From: Bacilli bacterium | GTDB taxonomy: Bacteria > Bacillota_I > Bacilli_A > RF39 > UBA660 | Assembly: GCA_017460245.1 (NCBI GenBank) | Contig: JAFUBK010000010.1 | Coordinates: forward strand, 1 to 7,450 | Direction of reading: 5' to 3' | Length of the DNA stretch: 7,450 bases | Notes under the pieces: generated by a model | What the model saw: only the letters and a program-made list of their open reading frames with translations | What the model was told of the DNA's origin: nothing | Databases searched by the model: none | Translations under genes and position numbers: made by a program | Part shown: one piece after another, positions 1 through 4,996 of the stretch | How positions within the stretch are numbered: the stretch's first letter is position 1 | How the letters are laid out: each line of letters opens with the position of its first letter

Positions 1-11
1 AAATAAAAAAA

Positions 12-19
12 CATATAAT
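12..19 (+). promoter_or_regulatory. Possible sporulation sigma -10 element before yabG
   Basis: CATATAAT lies 15 bases before the yabG start and resembles the -10 element of mother-cell sigma factors E (CATACAAT-like) and K (CATA plus three bases then TA). B. subtilis yabG is a sigma-K gene. The matching -35 would lie before base 1, so it cannot be checked here. This AT-rich stretch could match by chance. Confidence 0.3.
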
Positions 20-34
20 TAACTAGGTGATAAA

Positions 35-232
35 ATGGATTATAAAGTAGGTGATTTAGTAACTAGAAATTCATATGGCAATGATATTATTTTTAAAATT
101 ATCGAAATTGGTGATATTGTTAAACTAAAAGGTGTTAATATGCGTCTGTTGGCAGACGCTTTAGTTGAAGACTTAAAAAAATATCAAAACGAAGACATTG
201 AAAATGAAAAGAGTTTTTTAGACAGAATTTAA
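35..232 (+). CDS. yabG: YabG N-terminal fragment (65 aa)
   Basis: This is the piece of yabG that ordinary translation would make: the small N-terminal domain, ending at the TAA at 230-232. The start is set by AGGTGAT at 25-31, three bases before the ATG, the same arrangement used by pduL in this window. The stop falls in the poorly conserved, charged stretch that links the N-terminal domain to the protease domain, so the product could fold alone, but it has no catalytic residues. Confidence 0.6.
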   Translation: MDYKVGDLVTRNSYGNDIIFKIIEIGDIVKLKGVNMRLLADALVEDLKKYQNEDIENEKSFLDRI

Positions 233-340
233 ACAAAAGTAGATTTAAATCGAGATGATTATTTTTATCTGCCAGGTAAGATACTTCACATAGATAGCGA
301 TCAAGAATATTTAAATAGATGCCTAGATTACTATAAAAAA

Positions 341-814
341 ATGGGAATTTGGGCGATGGGGATAAAAGAAAATGAAGAGACAATACCATCTAATATAAAA
401 GAATTATTAAAAGAATATAAACCTAATATTTTGGTAATAACCGGTCATGATGCTTATTATAAGAAAAAAGGGTCATCGTCAGATATAAAAGCTTATAAAT
501 CAAGTGAATTTTTTGTCGATGCGGTAAAAAAAGCTAGAGAATTTGAAAACAGCCACGAGAAACTGATTATAATCGCAGGGGCTTGTTCATCTTTTTATGA
601 AGAATTAATCAAAGCAGGGGCTAACTTTGCCTCTAGTCCAAAAAGAATAAATATTCACGCCTTGGACCCTGCTATAGTTGCATCAACCTTAAGTTTATCA
701 GATATTAATAAAGACATAGATTTAAAAAGTATTCTAGAAAAAACCAAGTATGGAAAAGACGGGATTGGTGGAATTATAACGAAAGGAACAATGTATGTTG
801 GATATCCTCGATAA
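341..814 (+). CDS. yabG: YabG protease-domain fragment (up to 157 aa from the first ATG)
   Basis: After the internal stop the frame stays open from 233, but the first possible start is ATG 341. A start there would lose about 36 codons of conserved sequence, including the LPGK segment, while keeping the His and Cys of the presumed catalytic pair. No Shine-Dalgarno sequence precedes ATG 341 (the bases before it are mostly A and T), so independent translation looks weak. The end overlaps veg by 20 bases. Confidence 0.5.
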   Translation: MGIWAMGIKENEETIPSNIKELLKEYKPNILVITGHDAYYKKKGSSSDIKAYKSSEFFVDAVKKAREFENSHEKLIIIAGACSSFYEELIKAGANFASSPKRINIHALDPAIVASTLSLSDINKDIDLKSILEKTKYGKDGIGGIITKGTMYVGYPR

Positions 815-1043
815 AGGTGTATATGATAATAAAACTATCAAAAAAGCTTTAAGTCATTATCAAAACAAACAAGTAACCATAAAGTATGATTTAGGAAGAA
901 ACAAATATGAAATATATCCTGCAATCATTAAAAATTTATACAGCAGCGTCTTCTTAGTAGAACTATGCAATGATAAAAAAACCACCAAATCATTTTCATA
1001 TGCCGACATAATAACCAAAACAATTAAAATTTATGATAATTAA
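795..1043 (+). CDS. veg: Veg protein
   Basis: Veg is a small conserved Bacillota protein; in B. subtilis it stimulates biofilm matrix gene expression, by a mechanism not fully settled. The 82-aa product matches the family in length (86 aa in B. subtilis) and in pattern: a short N-terminal helix, a basic QVTIKYDLGRNKYE strand region, YSSVFLVEL, and the signature FSYADIITKTIKI near the C-terminus (B. subtilis has YSYADILTETVEL). The start overlaps the end of yabG by 20 bases and is chosen because AAAGGA (783-788) sits 6 bases upstream; ATG 791 belongs to the yabG frame. The yabG-veg order is the same as in Bacillus, which supports both calls. The weak GC-poor inverted repeat after the stop (AAAAGG 1042-1047 with CCTTTT 1058-1063) may end transcription poorly. 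Confidence 0.85.
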   Translation: MLDILDKGVYDNKTIKKALSHYQNKQVTIKYDLGRNKYEIYPAIIKNLYSSVFLVELCNDKKTTKSFSYADIITKTIKIYDN

Positions 1044-1054
1044 AAGGAAAAATG

Positions 1055-1083
1055 TTGCCTTTTGCAAAATTTTATAGTATACT
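1055..1083 (+). promoter_or_regulatory. Sigma-A-type promoter for spoVG
   Basis: TTGCCT (1055-1060), a 17-bp spacer, and TATACT (1078-1083) form a good vegetative promoter between veg and spoVG. Transcription would begin near 1090, giving a leader of about 30 bases. B. subtilis spoVG is a sigma-H gene; I see no convincing sigma-H element here. Confidence 0.6.
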
Positions 1084-1121
1084 TAACTTGTAAAACAATA
1101 CACCAGAAGGGAGAGGTATGC

Positions 1122-1412
1122 ATGAAAATTACCGAAGTAAAAGTAACTAAAATGGAAAGGGAAGATAGTCATATTCTTGGAATAGCTAGTGTAACACTAG
1201 ATGATTGCTTCAAAGTCGAAAGAATCAGAATCAGACAAGACAAAGAAGGAAACTTACATATTGCTATGCCAAGTAGACCAAAAACCTACATTAATGAAGA
1301 TGGTGAAGAAGTTAAAAAGTATATCGATATGGCTCATCCTATCAATCAAGAAACAAGAAAAATGTTTGAAGATGCCATTTTTGAAGAATATAATAAATTA
1401 AAAGAAGAATAA
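1122..1412 (+). CDS. spoVG: SpoVG, septation and RNA/DNA-binding regulator
   Basis: SpoVG is a small nucleic-acid-binding regulator that affects asymmetric septation and sporulation, and virulence or envelope genes in other Bacillota. The 96-aa product has the family's length (97 aa in B. subtilis) and its landmarks: MKITEVKVTK at the N-terminus, ILGIASVTLDDCFKV, the highly conserved IAMPSR (residues 50-55), DMAHPIN, and a charged helical end EDAIFEEYNKLKEE. An in-frame upstream start at 1062 would add 20 residues unlike the family; ATG 1122 is preferred because AGAAGGGAGAGG (1104-1115) is a strong ribosome site at the right distance. The gene has its own promoter and is closed by a terminator that overlaps its stop codon, so it is probably a single-gene transcript. 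In B. subtilis spoVG lies a few genes beyond veg; here it follows directly. Confidence 0.97.
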   Translation: MKITEVKVTKMEREDSHILGIASVTLDDCFKVERIRIRQDKEGNLHIAMPSRPKTYINEDGEEVKKYIDMAHPINQETRKMFEDAIFEEYNKLKEE

Positions 1413-1426
1413 TCTTCTTTTTTTTT
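1401..1426 (+). terminator. Intrinsic terminator of spoVG
   Basis: AAAGAAGA (1401-1408) pairs with TCTTCTTT (1413-1420) around an ATAA loop, and a run of nine T follows (1418-1426). The spoVG stop codon (1410-1412) lies in the loop. The stem is GC-poor, so efficiency may be moderate. Confidence 0.75.
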
Positions 1427-1434
1427 CATATATT
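1407..1434 (+). promoter_or_regulatory. Possible sigma-E-type promoter for yabP
   Basis: GAATAAT (1407-1413), a 13-bp spacer and CATATATT (1427-1434) resemble sigma-E elements (about G-C/K-ATATT and CATACANT). B. subtilis yabP is sigma-E controlled. The -35 would sit inside the spoVG terminator hairpin. The predicted start lies at or just before the ribosome site GGAGGG (1441-1446), leaving a very short leader. AT-richness makes chance matches likely. Confidence 0.35.
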
Positions 1435-1451
1435 TTTATAGGAGGGATACC

Positions 1452-1739
1452 ATGAAAGATATAGAAACAATGTCTTCGCTAACCCATGCTATAACTATTA
1501 ACGAAAGAAAAAGCATTATAATAACTGGTGTTAAAAAAATCGACAACTTTGATGAAGAAGAGTTTTTTTTAGAAACAACAATGGGCAATTTGATAATCAA
1601 AGGTGAAGATTTAGAAATAGTAAAATTAGACACATATCAAGGGAACGTTACTATAAAAGGAACTGTTAACAGTCTTAATTATACTGACGAAGGAAAAAAA
1701 ATAAAAGAAAACAGTATCTTTAATAAACTTTTTAAATAA
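1452..1739 (+). CDS. yabP: Sporulation protein YabP
   Basis: YabP is a small mother-cell protein required for normal spore formation; its exact biochemical role is unknown. The 95-aa product follows the family from end to end (B. subtilis about 100 aa): ITINERKSIIITGVKKIDNFDEEEFFLETTMG, in pieces the diagnostic ITGVKKIDNFD, FFLETTMGNLIIKGEDL and VTIKGTVNSLNY, then a C-terminal FNKLFK (FSKLFR in B. subtilis). The fold is probably all beta, related to YqfC. The strong ribosome site GGAGGG (1441-1446) lies five bases before the ATG. The stop overlaps the yabQ start by one base (TAATG), indicating translational coupling. The usual upstream neighbour yabO is missing. Confidence 0.95.
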   Translation: MKDIETMSSLTHAITINERKSIIITGVKKIDNFDEEEFFLETTMGNLIIKGEDLEIVKLDTYQGNVTIKGTVNSLNYTDEGKKIKENSIFNKLFK

Positions 1740-2011
1740 TGAATTTAACCATTCAAATAATAGCTTTAATTTTTTCCTTCATATACGGAATTTTTTTCTC
1801 TTTTTTTATAGATTTGAATACCAAAATAATCAACCACAACAAAAAGTATATCAAGATAACAGGGGCTTTTTTAGTAGTTTTGGTCGGAATGCTTTTATAT
1901 TTTATAATATTACAAAAAATAAATTACGCTATATTTCACCCATATTGTTTAATTGTGTTAACCATAGGCTTTTGGACACAAAAAACAATTGTAAAACGAT
2001 TTAAAAAATGA
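1739..2011 (+). CDS. yabQ: Spore cortex biosynthesis protein YabQ (short form)
   Basis: YabQ is a forespore-surrounding membrane protein needed for spore cortex formation in B. subtilis. The 90-aa product has three hydrophobic segments at about residues 5-24, 41-59 and 64-80 and a basic end (KTIVKRFKK). The early sequence (IYGIFFSFFIDL) and the position directly after yabP identify it. It lacks the long C-terminal tail of the 211-aa B. subtilis protein, keeping only the membrane core that defines the family, so it is a short form rather than an obvious truncation. The start overlaps the yabP stop by one base and has no strong ribosome site of its own, which fits coupled translation. The TGA stop is in the same frame as divIC, 24 bases before its ATG. 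Sequence similarity alone is modest; context carries the call. Confidence 0.85.
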   Translation: MNLTIQIIALIFSFIYGIFFSFFIDLNTKIINHNKKYIKITGAFLVVLVGMLLYFIILQKINYAIFHPYCLIVLTIGFWTQKTIVKRFKK

Positions 2012-2017
2012 TATACT
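1989..2017 (+). promoter_or_regulatory. Sigma-A-type promoter for divIC inside the end of yabQ
   Basis: TTGTAA (1989-1994), a 17-bp spacer and TATACT (2012-2017). It would let divIC be made in growing cells, independent of the sporulation-controlled yabP-yabQ pair. The transcript would start near 2024, so the leader is only about 12-18 bases. Confidence 0.55.
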
Positions 2018-2035
2018 CAATTTAGGATCGTGGTG

Positions 2036-2479
2036 ATGATTTTGGCAAAAAAACAAATATCAAAAAAAGCAAAAAGACGTCTTACTGTTTTGACTCCAAT
2101 TGCTATTTTAGCTGTTGGATATTTGCTTTTTACAATAGTGACAACTGGCATTCAATTATATCAGCTAAATCACGAAGAAAAAGAACTAAAAGAAGAACTT
2201 AAAAATTTAAAGGGAGATTATGAAGATTTAAAAATTGAATCAAACAAATTAAAAGAAAAAGACTACATAGCTAGTTATGCTAGAGAAAACTATTCATACA
2301 CTAAAGATGGTGAGTTTCGAATAAAAATAAAAACGAATGAAAAGGAAAAAGAAAAAACAAAAGAAAATCTCACCATAAAGGAAGAATATATAATATATGG
2401 TGGCGTTATTTTAGGAATATTAATAATTTTGTATATTCTTAGAAAAATAAGAAAAAGGAAAAAAAATAAGCATAGATAA
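2036..2479 (+). CDS. divIC: DivIC/FtsB-type septum formation protein with an added C-terminal membrane helix
   Basis: DivIC is a bitopic division protein that forms the divisome subcomplex with FtsL and DivIB. Visible parts, counted from ATG 2036 (147 aa): a short basic cytoplasmic start, a membrane helix (about 17-39), a charged coiled coil (about 40-75), and the family motif DYIASYARENYSYTKDGE (76-93), equivalent to the IEKIARE-Y-x-GE segment. Unlike the usual single-span protein of 100-130 aa, a Lys/Glu-rich linker then leads to a second hydrophobic segment (118-135) and a very basic tail, which would return the C-terminus to the cytoplasm. Start choice is open: GTG 2030, ATG 2036 (AGGA eight bases upstream) or TTG 2042, which has GGTGAT four bases before it, the habit of yabG and pduL. 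Position after yabQ matches Bacillus. Confidence 0.9.
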   Translation: MILAKKQISKKAKRRLTVLTPIAILAVGYLLFTIVTTGIQLYQLNHEEKELKEELKNLKGDYEDLKIESNKLKEKDYIASYARENYSYTKDGEFRIKIKTNEKEKEKTKENLTIKEEYIIYGGVILGILIILYILRKIRKRKKNKHR

Positions 2480-2500
2480 AATTCTATGCTTTTATAATTT
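2461..2500. terminator. Bidirectional terminator between divIC and lemA
   Basis: AAGCATAGA (2468-2476) pairs perfectly with TCTATGCTT (2483-2491) around a six-base loop, with an A-run on the left and T-rich bases on the right, so it can stop transcription from both sides. The last codons and the stop of divIC form the left arm and loop, and the lemA stop (complement of 2492-2494) abuts the right arm. Confidence 0.8.
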
Positions 2501-3037
2501 AAAATCATTCACATCGTCATCAGACATATCTTTACCATCAAAATATAATTTCGGTTTAAATCTAAATATTAAAGCAACAATATTAGAAGGAAAAGATTTT
2601 GCTAGTTTATTGTAATCAGTAATAATGTCATTATAGTACTTTTTAAAAGCTATAATTTCCGCATCGGATTCATTTAAAGAAATACTAGTTTTAGTAAAAA
2701 CCTCACTGTTTTTAAGTTCTGGATATTTTTCTTTATAAGTATTAAATTCTGCAATTCCATCACATAAACTTCTATCTAAATCAAAATTGGAAAGTTTTCT
2801 CGAACGAAGTTTAACAATTTCACTTAAAATTTCATCGTCAGTTTTAATGTTGGCCTTAATTATATCAATCGATTTATTAAGCAAATCAAATCTTTTTCTT
2901 AAAATCGAGTCAATATTAGTTTCAGCTTCGTTAATTCTTATAATATAATTTTGGAAATTGTTGTATGTCTTAGCTATTAATAAAATTAAAACAAATATAA
3001 CAAAAAATATAGCCATTCCAATTATAAGTATTTCCAT
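2492..3037 (-). CDS. lemA: LemA family membrane protein
   Basis: LemA proteins are small inner-membrane proteins with a short N-terminal anchor and a long helical body; their function is unknown in most bacteria. The 181-aa product begins with a membrane helix (residues 2-22) and then the family signature YNNFQNYIIRINEAETNID followed by SILRKRFDLLNK (about 25-55), the segment that in other members reads as YN-x-L-x-NR-x-EAW-x-NID-x-QLKRR-x-DLIP. The C-terminal half has the late helix (YYNDIITDYNKLAKSFPSNI) and ends in an acidic region. ATG at 3037 is chosen over GTG at 3046 because GGTGAT stands four bases before it; the GTG is part of that ribosome site. It follows gerQ on the same strand after 43 bases, probably as one transcript, which could make this LemA a sporulation-stage protein. 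It converges on divIC. Confidence 0.88.
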   Translation of the reverse strand: MEILIIGMAIFFVIFVLILLIAKTYNNFQNYIIRINEAETNIDSILRKRFDLLNKSIDIIKANIKTDDEILSEIVKLRSRKLSNFDLDRSLCDGIAEFNTYKEKYPELKNSEVFTKTSISLNESDAEIIAFKKYYNDIITDYNKLAKSFPSNIVALIFRFKPKLYFDGKDMSDDDVNDFKL

Positions 3038-3080
3038 ATCTATCACCTACAACACATTATATCAAATAAACTTTTTCATT

Positions 3081-3440
3081 TCAATTATTTGGATAAAATT
3101 CTGAACTAGAAATAATTCTTTCGTCAAATCTAATATAATTAACGTAAATCATTAAAATAAGATACCAATCACCACTTTGTGGATCGCTTAAAATCAAATG
3201 ATCTCTTCCAGATTGCTCAATAATTCCAGAGAAAATCTTATCACGCCATTCATTTGAATCGGGGTATGATGCATACACTTGAACTTGTTTGCCTTTGTTA
3301 AGCCTTAAAATGTTTTCAATATAAGATTGTTCAAAATTAAAATCAGGTCCTGCTGTATTAGCAGTTTGTTGATTTGGAATGTTTCCCCCAGAATAAAGTG
3401 GATTTCCAGGGAAAGCATTATTAACAAAATTATTATTCAT
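3081..3440 (-). CDS. gerQ: Spore coat protein GerQ
   Basis: GerQ is a spore coat protein needed to place or activate the cortex hydrolase CwlJ during germination. The 119-aa product has the usual two parts: a low-complexity Asn/Pro/Gly/Gln-rich N-terminus (residues 1-38) and the conserved core starting SYIENILRLNKGK (39-51), followed by GRDHLILSDPQSGDWYLI and MIYVNYIRFDE. The core matches B. subtilis GerQ nearly word for word (SYIENILRLNKGK, GRDHLIISDPQTG). Unlike B. subtilis GerQ, whose lysines close to the N-terminus are the sites cross-linked by transglutaminase Tgl, the first lysine here is residue 49, inside the core. The start has AAAGGA (complement of 3449-3454) eight bases upstream. 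The stop is TGA. No cwlJ is seen in this window; lemA follows. Confidence 0.97.
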   Translation of the reverse strand: MNNNFVNNAFPGNPLYSGGNIPNQQTANTAGPDFNFEQSYIENILRLNKGKQVQVYASYPDSNEWRDKIFSGIIEQSGRDHLILSDPQSGDWYLILMIYVNYIRFDERIISSSEFYPNN

Positions 3441-3461
3441 AAAATCATTCCTTTCCTTAAA

Positions 3462-3489
3462 AATATATTTGATTTTTATAAGATTATGC
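3462..3489 (-). promoter_or_regulatory. Possible sigma-E-type promoter for gerQ
   Basis: On the minus strand GCATAAT (complement of 3483-3489), 13 bp, then AATATATT (3462-3469) resembles a sigma-E promoter; gerQ is a sigma-E gene in B. subtilis. The -10 is imperfect (6 of 8) and the start would fall very near the ribosome site. It overlaps the pduL promoter on the other strand. Confidence 0.3.
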
Positions 3490-3495
3490 TATAAT
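3469..3495 (+). promoter_or_regulatory. Extended -10 promoter for pduL-ucpA
   Basis: TGCTATAAT (3487-3495) is a perfect extended -10 element (TG, one base, TATAAT). TTGATT (3469-3474) is a fair -35 with a short 15-bp spacer, tolerable given the extended -10. The start would be near 3502, leaving a leader of about 18 bases. Confidence 0.65.
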
Positions 3496-3519
3496 TATAT
3501 TAAAGTAGAAGGTGATAAA

Positions 3520-4092
3520 ATGAAAATAAAAGTTGGTGTATCTAATAGACACGTTCACTTAACTGAAGAAATATATAATAAATTGTTTGATGAAGAATTA
3601 GAAGTATTAAGATATTTAGATCAACCGGAACAATTTGCTGCTAAACAAACAGTAACTATTAAAACCGCAAATGGCTTTTTTGAAAACGTCAGAATAGTAG
3701 GCCCACTAAGAGATTATAATCAAATCGAAATATCAAAAACAGACTCTTATAAACTAAAAGTAAATCCCCCAATAAGAACTTCTGGTGATTTAGAAGGAAG
3801 TCTTCCAATTACAATAATTGGTCCCAAAGGTGAAGTGAATTTAGATAAAGGGCTCATCCTTGCAAATAGACATATACACTTAACTGAAGAAGATATAAAA
3901 AAATGGGGTCTTGAAAACACAGAAAAAGTAGTAGTAAAAATAAATGGTGAAAAAGCGGGTATACTAAAAAATGTCTATCTAAAAGTTACGAAGCAAGCAT
4001 CATTAAGACTTCATTTAGATACAGATGATGCTAATGCCTTTAACCTAAGAAACGATGACGAAGTAGAAGTGTTAAAAGAAAGGAATGAATAA
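3520..4092 (+). CDS. pduL: Phosphate acyltransferase PduL (phosphotransacylase)
   Basis: PduL enzymes move an acyl group between coenzyme A and phosphate (propionyl- or acetyl-CoA to the acyl phosphate), feeding an acyl kinase for ATP. They are unrelated to Pta. The 190-aa product has both family halves: SNRHVHLTEE (residues 8-17) and ANRHIHLTEED (115-125), whose His residues bind the two zinc ions, plus the late LRLHLDTDDANAF (His165, Asp167), near the active site. There is no N-terminal encapsulation peptide like those of microcompartment PduL, and no microcompartment shell gene is near, so a soluble cytoplasmic enzyme replacing Pta is likely. ATG 3520 is chosen over upstream starts because GGTGAT (3511-3516) lies three bases before it; an earlier start at 3469 would lie in the promoter. 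It is followed by ucpA one base after its stop, so the two form an operon. Confidence 0.93.
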   Translation: MKIKVGVSNRHVHLTEEIYNKLFDEELEVLRYLDQPEQFAAKQTVTIKTANGFFENVRIVGPLRDYNQIEISKTDSYKLKVNPPIRTSGDLEGSLPITIIGPKGEVNLDKGLILANRHIHLTEEDIKKWGLENTEKVVVKINGEKAGILKNVYLKVTKQASLRLHLDTDDANAFNLRNDDEVEVLKERNE

Positions 4093-4093
4093 A

Positions 4094-4867
4094 ATGAAAC
4101 TAGATGGAAAAGTAGCTGTAGTAACGGGCGGAGCTATGGGAAACGGACTAGGAATAGTAAAAGTATTTCTAAAAGAAGGAGCTAAAGTGGCAATACTAGA
4201 TTATTCTGAACAGTTAGAAAATACGGTTCGTCAGTTAAATAGTCCAAATGTATATGCTCTAAAAGTAGATATAAGAGATAAAGCGAGAGTAACCTCTGCT
4301 ATGAAAATGGTTTTTGAAAAATTTGGCAACATTAGTGTAGTAGTTAACAATGCTGGTGTATGTCAGTTAGAAAAATTCGAAAATATGACAGACGAAATAA
4401 GAGATTTTCATTTTGATATAAACATAAAAGGAACTTGGAATGTAACCAAAGCTGCACTGCCTTATATGGCATCGGGGTCAATAATAAATTTATCAAGTGT
4501 AACAGGACCAATGGTGGCCGATAGTGGTGAGGTAGCTTACGCCACAACCAAAGCCGCGCTAATAGGCTTTACCAAAGGCTTAGCAGCTGAACTGGTAGAT
4601 AAGAACATTAGAGTAAACGCCATAATGCCAGGATATATAATGACACCAATGGTTGAAAACATGGCCAAATTAAGCAATGGGGAAAACCCACAAAGCGTAA
4701 TAGACGGAATTTCAAAAGCCATCCCAATGAAAAGAATGGGTACTATTGAAGAACTAGGTAATTTAGCTGCATTCCTAGCCAGCGATGAATCAAGTTATAT
4801 AACCGCGCAGGGAATAGTAATAGACGGAGGCTCAACGCTACCAGAAACTATGACAATGGGTGTATAA
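4094..4867 (+). CDS. ucpA: UcpA-like short-chain dehydrogenase/reductase
   Basis: This is a classical short-chain dehydrogenase of 257 aa. It shows the nucleotide motif TGGAMGNG (residues 11-18), Asp36 after the second strand (ILDYS), which favours NAD(H) over NADP(H), NNAG (85-88), Asn110, and the catalytic Ser135, Tyr149 and Lys153 (YATTK). Several stretches closely resemble E. coli UcpA as I remember it: NNAGVC, RDFHFDINIKGTWNVTKA, SSVTGPMVAD, and the end DGGSTLPETMTMGV. The physiological substrate of UcpA is unknown; it has been linked to furfural tolerance. A FabG or a diol/sorbitol dehydrogenase is less likely given this ending. ATG 4094 is chosen over 4085 because AGGA (4081-4084) is nine bases before it and directly touches 4085. 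Placement one base after pduL suggests a role in reducing or oxidising an acyl, aldehyde or alcohol intermediate of the same fermentation, which is inference. Confidence 0.8.
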   Translation: MKLDGKVAVVTGGAMGNGLGIVKVFLKEGAKVAILDYSEQLENTVRQLNSPNVYALKVDIRDKARVTSAMKMVFEKFGNISVVVNNAGVCQLEKFENMTDEIRDFHFDINIKGTWNVTKAALPYMASGSIINLSSVTGPMVADSGEVAYATTKAALIGFTKGLAAELVDKNIRVNAIMPGYIMTPMVENMAKLSNGENPQSVIDGISKAIPMKRMGTIEELGNLAAFLASDESSYITAQGIVIDGGSTLPETMTMGV

Positions 4868-4894
4868 AACGACATACTAGTATGTCGTTTTATA
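4863..4894. terminator. Perfect 32-bp palindrome ending the pduL-ucpA unit
   Basis: The two 16-base halves are exact reverse complements (centre ACTAGT 4876-4881), and the ucpA stop lies in the left arm. The right arm ends in TCGTTTTATA, so the T-run is short and partly in the stem. The A- and T-rich flanks would allow termination from either side. Confidence 0.7.
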
Positions 4895-4958
4895 AGTGTC
4901 AATATCGTCAAAATTTTCAACTTTTCTTAATATTAGAAGTAGTTTTTTAGAATAACGA

Positions 4959-4987
4959 TTGCCAATTAAAAAAAAATATGTTAATAT
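4959..4987 (+). promoter_or_regulatory. Sigma-A-type promoter for the tasA-like gene
   Basis: TTGCCA (4959-4964), a 17-bp spacer containing an A-run, and TAATAT (4982-4987). Predicted transcription start is near 4995, giving a leader of roughly 105 bases. Nearby TATTAT (4985-4990) is an alternative -10. Confidence 0.55.
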
Positions 4988-4996
4988 TATTATAGT

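Larger units (their letters stand above)
35..814 (+). pseudogene. yabG: Sporulation-specific protease YabG, interrupted by an in-frame TAA
   Basis: YabG is a cysteine protease of the spore coat (peptidase family U57) that trims coat proteins late in sporulation. The reading frame from ATG 35 has codon 66 as TAA (230-232). It then continues in the same frame from 233 to the TAA at 812-814 with clear YabG sequence throughout, including YFYLPGKILHID soon after the stop. The N-terminal part (residues 1-65) is the small family domain starting MDYKVGDLVTRNSY. The protease part keeps the conserved ITGHDAYYKKKG (His138, counting the stop as a codon) and IAGACSS (Cys184), then GANFASSP and NIHALDP. 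Total length is about 259 codons against about 290 in B. subtilis. No frameshift or other damage is visible, so the options are a recent nonsense mutation, a sequence error, readthrough, or a split gene. Family identity is certain; functional state is not. Confidence 0.85.

Noticed and set aside
135..389. Minus-strand open frame across the yabG stop
   Set aside because: It is antisense to conserved yabG sequence, has no ribosome site and resembles no family; treated as a shadow.
1042..1063. AAAAGG/CCTTTT inverted repeat as a terminator after veg
   Set aside because: Only six pairs with two G-C, a ten-base loop and no T-run beyond the arm; too weak to call.
1739..2479. yabQ and divIC lie in the same frame, separated only by TGA (2009-2011), which would fuse them if TGA encoded tryptophan
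   Set aside because: TGG is used for Trp in several genes here, gerQ also ends at a TGA where its family ends, and both products are recognisable separate proteins, so the standard code applies.
2290..2508. Minus-strand hydrophobic open frame at the end of divIC
   Set aside because: Its Phe-rich content comes from Lys/Glu codons of divIC read backwards, and it crosses the terminator.
3520..4867. Bacterial microcompartment locus suggested by pduL
   Set aside because: No shell protein, aldehyde dehydrogenase or encapsulation peptide is visible; PduL is common as a free enzyme.
4094..4867. SDR gene as fabG (3-oxoacyl-ACP reductase)
   Set aside because: Asp36 after the second strand favours NAD, and the ending GGSTLPET and the RDFH-x-DINIKG-x-WNVTKA segment fit UcpA; no fatty acid genes are adjacent.
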